DNA of 64,000 nt from Streptomyces huiliensis (lineage in GTDB: Bacteria > Actinomycetota > Actinomycetes > Streptomycetales > Streptomycetaceae), in NCBI RefSeq assembly GCF_020037025.1, contig NZ_JAIQLH010000055.1, positions 1 through 64,000 of the forward strand. Reading direction: 5' to 3'. Of the stretch, positions 50,416-58,573 are shown piece by piece (within the stretch, counting starts at the first letter, position 1; every line of letters begins with the position of its first letter). The notes under the pieces were generated by a model, which saw only the letters and a list, made by a program, of their open reading frames with translations, was not told the origin of the DNA and did not search any database. Made by a program: the position numbers and the translations under genes.

Positions 50416-50835
50416 CTACACGGGACGTCGCTCCCGAACCAGGGCGGCGACCCGCTCCGCCGCCTCCGCCGCACTCTCGTGCTCCCAGACCCGGACCGAG
50501 AGCCAGCCCGCCTCGGCGAGACGGGCGTCGGTGTCGCGGTCCCGCGTACGGTTCTTCTCGATCTTCTCCCGCCAGAACGAGGCGTTGTTCTTCGGCCATG
50601 TCGCATGCTGCGGGCACCCGTGCCAGTAACAACCGTCGACGAAGACCGCGACGCGCGCCGGCCCGAAGACGATGTCGGCCTCGCGGCGCACGCCCTTGAG
50701 CGGCCTGCGGTGCACCCGGTAGCGGAGGCCCGCGGCGTGCAGGGTTTTGCGGAGGGCGATCTCGATCTCCGTGTCCCGGCTGCGCTGCTTGCTCATCCGG
50801 GCCCGGATCTTGGCGGTGGTCTCCAGGGCAGGCAT
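50416..50835 (-). CDS. vsr: very short patch repair endonuclease (Vsr)
   Basis: 139 residues. The Vsr core runs MSKQRSRDTEIEIALRKTLH, ADIVFGPARVAVFVDGCYWHGC (Asp54, Asp67, His72) and WREKIEKNRTRDRDTDARL. Vsr nicks next to T:G mismatches that arise from 5-methylcytosine deamination. It directly precedes the C5 methyltransferase gene, its usual partner. In defence loci Vsr-type nucleases are also used as effectors alongside ATPases and helicases, so a restriction role should be considered here; no other nuclease is visible in the island. ATG 50835; a CAGAAT box lies 6 nt before it. Confidence 0.92.
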   Translation of the reverse strand: MPALETTAKIRARMSKQRSRDTEIEIALRKTLHAAGLRYRVHRRPLKGVRREADIVFGPARVAVFVDGCYWHGCPQHATWPKNNASFWREKIEKNRTRDRDTDARLAEAGWLSVRVWEHESAAEAAERVAALVRERRPV

Positions 50836-50984
50836 GGTTCCATTCTGGCGCGGGACGCCTCGCCGAAATCCCCCGTACCGCCGACGCGCGGCCGCCACCT
50901 GCGCAAACCTCCTTCGGCGTGCCCCAAGAGAGTGGGCGCCGAAACGACCTTCGACGGCTCATCCCGGGAGCAGCCCACCCGCTT

Positions 50985-51775
50985 TCAGCAGCCGCCGTGC
51001 CGCTCATGGACGTCGGGTCGCCCGCGCGGATCAGGGTCTGGAGGGTGGTGAGGCGGTCCTGTTCGGCGACCGCTTCCGGCCAGCGGGCGGCGCGGGCGTG
51101 GGTGTGGAGGCGGGTGTAGGCGGCGGGGTCGACGTTGCCGAGGCCGGCCACGACGCCGTCGGCGCCGATCAGGAGGGCGGCGTCGACGGTGAGTTCGGAG
51201 CCGGTGAGCACGGCGAAGTGGTGGTCGAGGCCGCGGTGGCGGAGGGCCAGCAGGAGGTGGCGGAGGGCGTCGAGGTCGCCGCTGCTGTCCTTGAGGCCGG
51301 CGAGGGTGCGGTCCTCGGCCAGGTCCAGGAGGACGGCGGGCGGCAGCTTGGTGTGGACGCGGGACGGGATGTCGTAGGCGAGCAGGGGCAGGTCCGTCGC
51401 GGCGCGGATGCGGCGGAAGTGGTCGGCCGTCTCGGCGGGGTGGGTGTCCGTGTAGAACGGCGAGGTGGCCACGAGCGCGTCGGCGCCCAGGCCGGCCGCC
51501 TCCCGGGCGCGCTCCAGGACGCGCGGGGTGGTCGTGTCGATGACGCCGGCGAGCACGGGGACGCGTCCGGCGGCCGCCTCGACGGTGGTCCGTACGACCG
51601 TACGGCGCTGGTCGTCGGTGAGGAAGACGGCCTCCCCGCAGGTCCCGAGGGCGAACAGCGCCGAGGCGCCGCCCTCCAGGACGTGCTCGACGAGCCGGCG
51701 CAGGGAGCCGGTGTCCACGGCGCCGTCGGGGGTGAGGGGCGTGCACAGGGGCGGGATGAATCCGGTCGGTCGCAC
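50985..51775 (-). pseudogene. DapA-family (dihydrodipicolinate synthase/aldolase) gene truncated at its 3' end
   Basis: Homology starts at the GTG at 51775 (GGAGG 6 nt upstream) and runs ~262 codons: GTCGE (44-48), Tyr134 (AYDIPSRV), and the Schiff-base Lys162 (AGLKDSSGD), so the catalytic core is complete. After DPTSMSGTAA (~residue 262), where family members continue with ~40 residues of C-terminal helix, the sequence becomes unrelated. No stop appears at that point; the frame stays open across the vsr region and into the methyltransferase gene. This looks like a gene whose end was replaced by the accessory island. The product, if any, would be unstable or read-through. Confidence 0.7.
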
Positions 51776-51950
51776 GGGGTCCTCCGGGGTCGGCGGGGTC
51801 GGCGGGGTGGCCTGCTGTGGCCTGCCTACCCAGGCGGCGGGTCCGTCAAGTGGCCCGGGCGTCCGTCGGCCGGGTGCTCCGCTCCCGAGTGACGCCTTGG
51901 GCCGGGTGGGTGCCGAAGCGGGGGCTTCCCGGGCCGTCGCGGCGCGGGAT

Positions 51951-51971
51951 GCCCGGGAACGGTTCCCGGGC
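51951..51971. repeat. perfect 10-bp inverted repeat with a 1-nt centre
   Basis: GCCCGGGAAC-G-GTTCCCGGGC in the 220-bp gap between the truncated dapA-like start and the end of the frameshifted gene. It could be an operator or a terminator; with a 1-nt loop an operator is more likely. Confidence 0.5.
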
Positions 51972-51998
51972 GCCCGCGAGCGGCGACGCGGCCGGCTT

Positions 51999-52577
51999 CT
52001 ACGGAGGGGGGCCCGCGAGCAGCACTTCCGCGAGGCCGGTAGCCGGGGTCGCGGTCAGGCCCGTCCGCCGCGGCGCGTCGGCGACCGTGTCCACGGCGTC
52101 TCCGGGCGGGTCCCGGTCGCCGAGCGCGGGCAGCGGGAGGAGCGGGCGTACGTGCTCGGCGTGGACGCCCGGGGCGTCGGGGTCGGGCGTCCGGGCGATG
52201 TGCGCCGGCTCCGTCCGGGAAGTCCCGGGCCGGCGTGGTGGCCGCCGACGGTGGCCAGGCGGCCGGGGCGCGTCCCGGGGTGGGTGATCAGGTACTCGGT
52301 GCCCAGGTCGTCGGGCAGGTTGTGGTGGAGGACCAGAGCCGTGTGGCCGCCGCCGAACGGGATCCGGAAGACGGGCCACCGGTCCCGGTCGCACAACGCG
52401 TCGTACGCCGCGTCGGCGACGGCCCCTTCGACGTCGAACCGTTCCGGGACGGGGTCGTAGTCCTCCGTCCCGCTCAGCCACATCAGGTAGGCCGCCCAGA
52501 AGCCCGGCAGCGCCGGCAGTGCCGGCAGGTTTTCGCCCTCGACGGCGGGGCGTCCTCGAACCCGCCCGTCGGCCCGG
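51999..52577 (-). pseudogene. frameshifted remnant of an unknown gene
   Basis: Coding-like sequence switches frame. The middle frame reads GFWAAYLMWLSGTEDYDPVP, then FDVEGAVADAAYDALCDRD, VFRIPFGGGHTALVLHHN and GTEYLITHPG, up to about 52220. A sensible continuation (EPAHIARTPDPDAPG ... GLTATPATGLAEVLLAGPPP) then lies in a second frame, ending near 51999. A likely earlier shift near 52530 separates ILTHTGPTGGFEDAP from AVEGENLPALPAL. It has the look of an uncharacterised, SMI1/KNR4-like-sized actinobacterial protein, but no family can be claimed. Either a decaying gene or two sequencing errors. Confidence 0.6.
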
Positions 52578-52583
52578 TGTGGG

Positions 52584-53369
52584 TCAGGATGGGCCCAGGC
52601 TGTCGACCGCCTCCGCCAGGGCCCGCCGGCAGAGGGCGTCCGCGGCGCGTGTGGTCTCCGGGAGGCGGTAGTTCCGGGCCAGGTCCAGGACGTGGGCGCA
52701 GGCGCGGTCCAGGGTGACGCGGTGGCCGACGGAGACGTAGACCGGTTTGACGGCCTCCCGGGTGCGGAGGGCGCGGCCGACCTCCTCGTCGCCGTCCAGC
52801 AGGGGCGCCGAGTCGCCCCGGGCGGGGCCGGGGGGTGCGTGGCGGAAGGTGAACGGGTTCTTCGCGACCCCGATCGTCGGCAGTCCCGTCAGCACGCCCA
52901 GGTGGGCCGCGAGGCCGAAGCGGCGGGGGTGGGCGAGGCCGTAGCCGTCGCAGACGACGAGGTCCGGGGTGAGGGGCAGCCGGCCGAGGGCGGCGAGGAC
53001 CGTCGGGATCTCGCGGAAGGCGAGCAGGCCGGGGACGTAGGGGAACGCCACCCGGCCGACGGCGGTGGCCTCCGCGACGACGCGCAGGGTGCGGGTGTCC
53101 AGCGCGACGGCCGCGGCGGCGACGAGGTCGCGGTCGTCGTCGTAGGCGACGTCGACGCCCACGGCGGTCAGTCGGGCGCCGGGTGCGGGGCCGGGTTCGC
53201 CGAGGATCACGCGCTCCCGGAGCGCGTTCTGGACGGCGAGCGCCTCCGCCTCGGTGGTGGGCCAGCCGGGGGGCGGTTCACCGGTCGGGGCGGCCGTCGC
53301 GTCGCCGGTCGTGCCACTGGCCGGGACGGCGGTCGCGTCGCCGGTCGCGTCATCAGTCGTGTGGTTCAT
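52584..53369 (-). CDS. nfi: endonuclease V
   Basis: 261 residues. Metal ligands and motifs as in EndoV: Asp73 (AVGVDVAYDDD), PYVPGLLAFRE with Glu120, VVCDGYGLAHPRRFG with Asp141, and PTIGVAKN. EndoV cuts DNA (or RNA) one base 3' to deoxyinosine. The first ~38 residues are a low-complexity extension made of TGDAT-type repeats that the family lacks; no internal ATG replaces it, but a later GTG start cannot be excluded. Divergent from the YciI gene, 47 bp away. Confidence 0.93.
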   Translation of the reverse strand: MNHTTDDATGDATAVPASGTTGDATAAPTGEPPPGWPTTEAEALAVQNALRERVILGEPGPAPGARLTAVGVDVAYDDDRDLVAAAAVALDTRTLRVVAEATAVGRVAFPYVPGLLAFREIPTVLAALGRLPLTPDLVVCDGYGLAHPRRFGLAAHLGVLTGLPTIGVAKNPFTFRHAPPGPARGDSAPLLDGDEEVGRALRTREAVKPVYVSVGHRVTLDRACAHVLDLARNYRLPETTRAADALCRRALAEAVDSLGPS

Positions 53370-53404
53370 GGCGAGGACACCGTACGGGACGGGCGCCCGG
53401 GCCG

Positions 53405-53410
53405 TAGCCT
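53405..53410 (+). promoter_or_regulatory. -10 element of a leaderless promoter
   Basis: TAGCCT ends 6 nt before the ATG at 53417, which decides against the in-frame GTG at 53411. Confidence 0.4.
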
Positions 53411-53416
53411 GTGATC

Positions 53417-53719
53417 ATGTTCGTACTGGAGCTGACCTACATCGCGCCGCTCGACCGCGTGGAAGCCGCGCACGCCGAACACCTCGCCTGGCTGGACGCG
53501 CACTACGCGTCGGGGGTGTTCCTCGCCTCCGGGCGCAAGGTGCCCCGGGACGGCGGGATCATCCTCGCGGTCGGCGACGACCGGGCGAAGATGGAGGAGA
53601 TCACGCGGAGCGATCCGTTCACGGTGGCGGGGGTGTGCGAGTACTCGATCACCGAGTTCGTCCCCACCAAGACGGCTCCGGCGCTGGAGGAGTACCGGCA
53701 GCAACGGCCCCCGTCCTGA
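53417..53719 (+). CDS. YciI family protein
   Basis: 100 residues, a single ferredoxin-like YciI domain. MFVLELTYIAPLDRVEAA, then HLAWLDAHYASGVFLASG contains the conserved His-Asp pair proposed as the active site, and ITRSDPFTVAGVCEYSI ends the fold. The reaction is not established for most members; some are dehydrochlorinase- or hydrolase-like. A small cytosolic protein. Leaderless start. Confidence 0.88.
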   Translation: MFVLELTYIAPLDRVEAAHAEHLAWLDAHYASGVFLASGRKVPRDGGIILAVGDDRAKMEEITRSDPFTVAGVCEYSITEFVPTKTAPALEEYRQQRPPS

Positions 53720-54113
53720 GTCGGGGACGGAGGGGACGGAGGAGACGGAGGGGACGACGGAGAGGCAAGGGACGGAGGGGTGGCGGAGGGCCGTCCCGGG
53801 CCCAACACGCGCCCTCCGTACCGCGGTTGCCCTGCCGCACGATCACCGGTGTTACTCCTGCGGCGACGGAGACGGCAGAGATGACAGGGGCATCAGGGGC
53901 GTCAGGCAACGGAAGACTGTTACGCGTGAACCCTCACTCTTGGCGGAAGTGCTTGCCTTCGTAGGCATAGAGACGAAATGCCCTGTTCATTCAAGGGCCG
54001 TGACGCATCTCACGCTCGAATCCAGCACTGAGTCCCGCGATCCTCCGTCTCACCCTGCGGAGTGCCACGGACCCCACCATCGGGAAGACCAACCAACCGC
54101 AAGGGAGAAGGCG
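53720..54113. other. 394-bp intergenic region with a purine-rich repeat
   Basis: Just after the yciI stop, 53722-53790 is a G/A-rich tract built from GGGACGGAG-type units. The rest, up to the Ssg-like start, is less GC-rich and must contain that gene's promoter. I see no gene here. Confidence 0.5.
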
Positions 54114-54527
54114 TTGCCCACCGTCATCGACCAGGCCGTCCAGGCCCGACTCATCGCGTCCTCCCCCCAGACCCGTTCCGTCCCCGCCCATCTCCGGTAC
54201 CAGCGCGCCGACCCCTTCGCCGTGCGCATCGCCTTCCCGCCGGCCGCCTCGCTCGACGGCGCCGAGGTCGAGTGGGCATTCGCCCGCGAGCTGCTGGCGG
54301 GCGGGCTCCTGTCTCCCTCGGGCGGCGGCGACGTCCGGGTCTGGCCATGCGGACCGGAGCGGACCGTCCTGGAGTTCCACGCACCGGAGGGCGTGGCGAT
54401 GGTGCAGATCGACACCGCCGAACTGCGCGGATTCCTGGCCCGTTCGTACGCGCTGGTGCCGGTGGGCGGCGAGGCCGGCTGCCTCGACGTCGACGGGGGT
54501 GTCGAGGCGCTGCTGCGTCAGCTGTGA
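54114..54527 (+). CDS. SsgA-like sporulation/cell division protein
   Basis: 137 residues, full length for the SsgA-like (SALP) family found only in morphologically complex actinobacteria. Conserved features: VPAHLRYQRADPFAVRIAF, VEWAFARELLAGGL, GDVRVWPCG and RTVLEFHAPEG. SALPs control septum-site selection and wall processing during sporulation, often with FtsZ-associated partners. The sequence looks closer to SsgD/SsgE-type members than to SsgA or SsgB (from memory). It starts with TTG at 54114 after a very strong AGGGAGAAGG site. The long upstream region suggests its own developmental promoter. Confidence 0.88.
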   Translation: MPTVIDQAVQARLIASSPQTRSVPAHLRYQRADPFAVRIAFPPAASLDGAEVEWAFARELLAGGLLSPSGGGDVRVWPCGPERTVLEFHAPEGVAMVQIDTAELRGFLARSYALVPVGGEAGCLDVDGGVEALLRQL

Positions 54528-54713
54528 ATACCGACCGGTCGGATTGGTGTTCGACGGGCATGGTCGGGGGCGGTATCGCGGGACGGAGCGGGGCGGGATC
54601 GTCCGGTTTGGGCAGCGGTCGCCGGGGGCTTCCGGGGGCGCGAGGGGTCGCGCGTCCGGAAGCTTCCGGCGGCTCCGGCGGCTTTCGCGGGGCCCTCTGC
54701 GCCCCTCTCTCCG

Positions 54714-55196
54714 CTACGCGTTCCCGGCGCGGGCGCGGGAGGCGAGGATCTCCGCCTCGGCCGCCGCGCGGTCGGCCCAGCAGGCGTTGTCGACGGACTT
54801 GCCCGGCTCCAGTTCCTTGTAGACCTCGAAGAAGTGCTGGATCTCCAGCCGGTCGTACTCCGGAAGGTGGCGCAGGTCGCGCAGGTGCTCGTGGCGGGGG
54901 TCGGTGGCGGGCACGCACAGCACCTTGTCGTCCTCGCCCTGTTCGTCCCGCATCCGGAACATGCCGATCGCCCGGCAGCGCACCACCACCCCGGGGAACG
55001 TGGGGTCCCCGGCCAGGACGAGGGCGTCCAGCGGCTGCCCGTCGGCGCCCAGGGTGCCGTCCACATAGCCGTAGTCGGCGGGGTACCGGGTGGACGTGAA
55101 GAGCAGCCGGTCCAGCCGGATGCGCCCGAGCCGGTGGTCCATCTCGTACTTGTTGCGGCTGCCTTGCGGGATCTCCACGACGACGTCGAAGTCCAC
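54714..55196 (-). CDS. ppa: inorganic pyrophosphatase (family I)
   Basis: 160 residues, full length. Family-I signatures: EIPQGSRNKYEMD, YPADYGYVDGT, and the PLDALVL motif carrying the metal-binding Asp residues; VLCVPATDPRH follows. It hydrolyses pyrophosphate to phosphate in the cytosol and is normally essential. GTG start at 55196 with GAGGAG 6 nt upstream. The C-terminal CWADRAAAEAEILASRAR helix is as usual for actinobacterial enzymes. The 186 bp on its 3' side up to the Ssg-like gene contain nothing I can name. Confidence 0.95.
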   Translation of the reverse strand: MDFDVVVEIPQGSRNKYEMDHRLGRIRLDRLLFTSTRYPADYGYVDGTLGADGQPLDALVLAGDPTFPGVVVRCRAIGMFRMRDEQGEDDKVLCVPATDPRHEHLRDLRHLPEYDRLEIQHFFEVYKELEPGKSVDNACWADRAAAEAEILASRARAGNA

Positions 55197-55419
55197 GGGC
55201 GCTCCTCGGTAGACGGCGGCGCGTCGGCTCTGACGCGGCCGGCACCCATGGTGGCGCCGCCGGCGCACGGGCACCACGGTGCGGTTCCGGCCCCTCCGGG
55301 CCTGGCGCGGCCTGGCGAGCGGCCACCCCCGCCGCCCCGGCTTGTCCCCGCCGCCCCGGCCATCCCCGGCCGCCGTCAGCCGCCGCCAGCTCGTCCGAGC
55401 CGTCAACCCGCCCGGGATC

Positions 55420-56520
55420 TCAACCCGCCCGGGACCGCTGTCGTGACGACGACACCAGGCACCGCCGCCCGGACCGGGTGACGGGCCGTCGGCCCGGTCC
55501 GGGCGGCGGTTCAGAAAGCGGCCCGGACAGCGGTTCGGACAGCCGGTGCGCGCCGGTCGCCAGTATCGATCCCGATCCCGCGCCCGGGGCATCCCCGGGC
55601 CCGCCCGGCGGCGACGGTTCCGCCGGCACTCGGCCCTCCCGCCGCTGGGCGACGACACGGGCCGGCGCCGCCTCCGGGGCGCGGGCGCCTTCTCCTACAC
55701 CCGCGCCCCGGAACGTCAGGACGACCACGCCGCCCGCCGCCGCGGCGCCCGCCAGCCCGGCGAGCACCCCGCCCGTCAGGCCGTACCGGAACGCCTCGCC
55801 CAGGCAGCAGACCCCCACGGCCGCGGCCACGACGGGGTTGACGACCGTGACGGTGGCCAGCGGTGCGGCGAGGCCCGCGCCGCGGTAGGACGCCTGGGAG
55901 AGCAGCATGCCCGCCGAGGCCAGGACCGCCGTCACGGCGAGCGTCGGGAGGAGCGCTCCCGTCCGGTGCGCGGTGATGTCCTCGGCGGCGGCCTTGGTGA
56001 AGACCGAGCCCATGCCGAAGGCGACGCCCGCCGCCGTGGCCAGCAGGACGCCGCGGACGACGGGCCGGCGCGCCCGGCGGGCGATGAGGGCCGTCAGTGC
56101 CACGGCGGCACCCATCGTCGCGGCGAGCAGCGGCCGTTCGCCGGCGGGGAGGGACTCGGTGCGGGGCGGTCCGGTGAGCGCCAGCAGCCCGGCGAGGCCG
56201 CCGGTGGCCAGCAGGGCCCCGCGGTAGCCGGCGGCGCCGACCGGCCGGTGCGCGAAGACGGCCGCCATGGGGAGCGCGAAGACGATCGTGAGCGCCCCCA
56301 TCGGCTGCACCAGGCTCAACGGCCCCCAGGCCAGCGCCAGGACGTGCAGTCCGGCGCCCAGGCCGGTGAGGGCCACCGCGCCCCACCAGGCTCCGCTGCG
56401 CAGCGGCCCGCGGACCCCGCCGCCGGCTGTCGCGGCGACCCGCTCCTGCACGATGGCCGCCGCCGCGTAGCAGACGGCGGACACCAGGCAGAGCAGTACC
56501 GAGAGCGCCAGAAAGCTCAC
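55420..56520 (-). CDS. DMT/EamA-type membrane transporter
   Basis: 366 residues. About nine or ten hydrophobic segments lie in the first ~280 residues (from FLALSVLLCLVSAVCYAAAA to GLAGAAAAGGVVVLTF), with internal duplication typical of EamA proteins, including VQPMGALTIVFALPMAA and TVVNPVVAAAVGV. The last ~85 residues are a hydrophilic Pro/Gly/Ser/Arg-rich tail with no homology expected. Predicted to export or import small metabolites. Substrate unknown. It is divergent from the bisindole cluster, 373 bp away, and could be unrelated to it. The stretch 55197-55419 between it and ppa shows no gene. Confidence 0.82.
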   Translation of the reverse strand: MSFLALSVLLCLVSAVCYAAAAIVQERVAATAGGGVRGPLRSGAWWGAVALTGLGAGLHVLALAWGPLSLVQPMGALTIVFALPMAAVFAHRPVGAAGYRGALLATGGLAGLLALTGPPRTESLPAGERPLLAATMGAAVALTALIARRARRPVVRGVLLATAAGVAFGMGSVFTKAAAEDITAHRTGALLPTLAVTAVLASAGMLLSQASYRGAGLAAPLATVTVVNPVVAAAVGVCCLGEAFRYGLTGGVLAGLAGAAAAGGVVVLTFRGAGVGEGARAPEAAPARVVAQRREGRVPAEPSPPGGPGDAPGAGSGSILATGAHRLSEPLSGPLSEPPPGPGRRPVTRSGRRCLVSSSRQRSRAG

Positions 56521-56893
56521 GGGGTGCCCCTGTGGTCCGTACCGTCGTCCTTCATACCTTCCACGATGCCCCGCCCCGCGCGCTGCGTCGTCGTCCCTGG
56601 GAACGGGGTTGTCCGTACTCCCAAAGGAGTACGGCTGTGCGGTGGGCCGACGGTGCGGGCCGGACCGGCCTTCCGGCGGGGTGCGGGCGAGCGCTCCGCG
56701 TGATCCGCGTTCGGCAACCGCCCGGAGGCGCGCTTACCCGGCGCGCGTAATTCCTCTACGTCCTCACCCTGCCGACCTGCCGGAATCCCCGGAAGTCCGC
56801 CCTGTCCGGAAAAACCGTTGTGCGACTTCCGATCCCGTGACGTCTTTAGGAGCCACAAAATGGAAATAGGTCACATTTACGGGGGGAAGCTCA
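56521..56893. promoter_or_regulatory. divergent promoter region of the transporter and the bisindole-type cluster
   Basis: 373 bp without a gene. The segment next to the oxidase start is AT-richer than the surroundings and ends with a strong GGGGGGAAG ribosome site 5 nt before ATG 56894. No operator is clear. Confidence 0.5.
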
Positions 56894-58573
56894 ATGTCCG
56901 GCACGCGTGAAGTTTGGCATGTGCACATGTTCGACGGAATCGAACGGAAACGTCCGCGCGTCCTGGTGCTGGGGGCCGGCGTGGCGGGGCTGACCACCGC
57001 CTACGAGCTGGAGCGCCGCGGCTTCCGGGTGGAGGTGATCGAGGGCAACACGCGTATCGGCGGGCGCGTCCTCACCCACCGTTTCGGCACCGGACCGAAC
57101 GCCCCGGCGGTGGAGCTGGGCGCCATGCGCATTCCGGCGCACCACCGCCTCACCCTCGAATACATCGACCGGATGGGACTCACGGGAAAACTGCGCAGGT
57201 TCACGACGCTCCTCTCCGAGGAGAACGCCTTTCTGCGCGTCCCTTCGGGTTTCGTCCGCGTCCGGGACGCCGCCGGGCCGCTGTGCGCGAACTTCCGCGC
57301 CGAGCTCGCGCTGCGCGGCGGGGAGCGCCGGTACGACGCCCCGACCATCGTCTTCGGCGCCTGGCTGACCGCCGTCGTCGACGCCACCGCCCCGCCCGAG
57401 CTGCGGCTGGCGCTCCGCGACGACCTGCACCGCCAGCTCCTCGACCTGGTCGCCCGCCTCGACGCGGCGCCCCACCTGCGCGGCCCGGCCCGCGACCGGA
57501 TCGACCTGCACGCGCTGTTCACCGCCCACCCGGAGATCCGCACGGGGTGCAGCGGGCGCCTCAACAGCTTCCTGGACGACATCCTCACCGAGACCAGCCC
57601 CGCCCTGCTCCGCCTGGAGGGCGGCATGGACCAGCTGCCGCGCATGCTCGCCGGCCGGCTCAAGGGACGCCTCGGCTGCGGCCGGCGCGTCGTCGGCATC
57701 GACGTCCGGGACGACGGCGTGCTCGTCCGCGTCCGCGCTGGGGCGCGCACCACGGCGCTGCACGCCGACTTCGCCGTCTGCACCCTGCCCTTCCCCGCGC
57801 TCCGGCGGCTGCGCCTCAGCGGCCTCGACGACGACAAGCGCGCCGTGCTGGAGGACGTCGTCTACTGCCCGGCGACCAAGGTGGCCCTCCACTGCCGCGA
57901 GCCCTTCTGGCGGGACGAGGGCATCCGGGGCGGTGCGTCGTTCACGGGAGGGCTGATACGCCAGACCTACTACCCCGCCGTGGACTGCCCCGGCGACGGA
58001 CCCGTCGTGGACGGCGGTTCCGTCGCGGACGGCGGTTCCGCTGCGAACGGCGGTTCCGCTGCGAACGGCGGTTCCGCTGCGAACGGCGGTTCCGCCGCGG
58101 ACAACGGTCCCTTCGCGGACACGCACCTCACGGCAGGCGGCCCGCCCGGCCGCGGTGCCGCGCTGCTCGCCAGCTACACCATCGGCGACGAGGCCGAGCG
58201 GCTCGGCCGGCTGCCGGCCCGCCGGCGGCACCGCCTCGTCCTCGACGAGCTCGCCGCCGCCCATCCCCCGCTCCGGCGGCCCGGCATGGTGCTGGGCGCG
58301 GCGAGCGCCGTCTGGGGGCTGTCGCGCTGGAGCGGCGGCTGCGCCACCCGCTGGGGCAGGTCGGCGGCCGAGTGCGAGATGGAACGGCTGCGCGCGGCCC
58401 GCCCGGCCGGCCGGCTGTTCTTCGCGGGCGAGCACTGCTCCACGGCGCCCGCCTGGATCGAGGGCGCCATCGAGTCCGCGCTGCACGCCGTCCACCAGGT
58501 CGTCCACTACGCGCCGCCGGCCCGCGTCCTGAACGCACCGGGCCGGCGGGGGCGGGCGGGGGCCCTGCGGTGA
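56894..58573 (+). CDS. RebO/VioA-like FAD-dependent L-amino-acid oxidase
   Basis: 559 residues. FAD-binding GAGVAGLTTAYELERRG (27-43) with Glu50, the amine-oxidase GG motif RIGGRV, and VELGAMRIPAHHRLTLEYID, as in RebO/VioA-type tryptophan oxidases. The C-terminal FAD segment is LFFAGEHCSTAPAWIEGAIES. Such enzymes convert L-Trp (or a related amino acid) to the 2-imino acid, the substrate of the VioB/RebD-type enzyme encoded next with a 4-nt overlap (GTGA). An insertion of five to six 18-bp tandem repeats (58004-58111) adds GGSAAN-type residues at ~370-405; RebO/VioA are shorter (about 420-470). Substrate preference cannot be read. Confidence 0.87.
   Translation: MSGTREVWHVHMFDGIERKRPRVLVLGAGVAGLTTAYELERRGFRVEVIEGNTRIGGRVLTHRFGTGPNAPAVELGAMRIPAHHRLTLEYIDRMGLTGKLRRFTTLLSEENAFLRVPSGFVRVRDAAGPLCANFRAELALRGGERRYDAPTIVFGAWLTAVVDATAPPELRLALRDDLHRQLLDLVARLDAAPHLRGPARDRIDLHALFTAHPEIRTGCSGRLNSFLDDILTETSPALLRLEGGMDQLPRMLAGRLKGRLGCGRRVVGIDVRDDGVLVRVRAGARTTALHADFAVCTLPFPALRRLRLSGLDDDKRAVLEDVVYCPATKVALHCREPFWRDEGIRGGASFTGGLIRQTYYPAVDCPGDGPVVDGGSVADGGSAANGGSAANGGSAANGGSAADNGPFADTHLTAGGPPGRGAALLASYTIGDEAERLGRLPARRRHRLVLDELAAAHPPLRRPGMVLGAASAVWGLSRWSGGCATRWGRSAAECEMERLRAARPAGRLFFAGEHCSTAPAWIEGAIESALHAVHQVVHYAPPARVLNAPGRRGRAGALR
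58004..58111 (+). repeat. 18-bp in-frame tandem repeat in the RebO/VioA-like gene
   Basis: Six units of 18 bp. Three are identical (GCTGCGAACGGCGGTTCC at 58040-58093); the outer ones are diverged. They encode a Gly/Ser/Ala/Asn loop. Confidence 0.9.

Noticed and set aside
31229-50990. Integrative element with integrase or attachment sites
   Set aside because: No integrase, transposase, tRNA gene or convincing flanking direct repeat was found. The island is inferred only from gene content and the truncated dapA-like gene.
48989-51775. A single 928-codon frame joining the DapA-like protein and the C5 methyltransferase
   Set aside because: The middle third has no homology and overlaps vsr in another frame. 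The methyltransferase has its own ATG and promoter-like box. Treated as a truncated gene followed by a separate gene.
55546-56703. A 385-codon + frame opposite the DMT transporter
   Set aside because: Arg/Gly/Ala-rich with no hydrophobic or motif structure; the minus strand gives a coherent multi-helix membrane protein.
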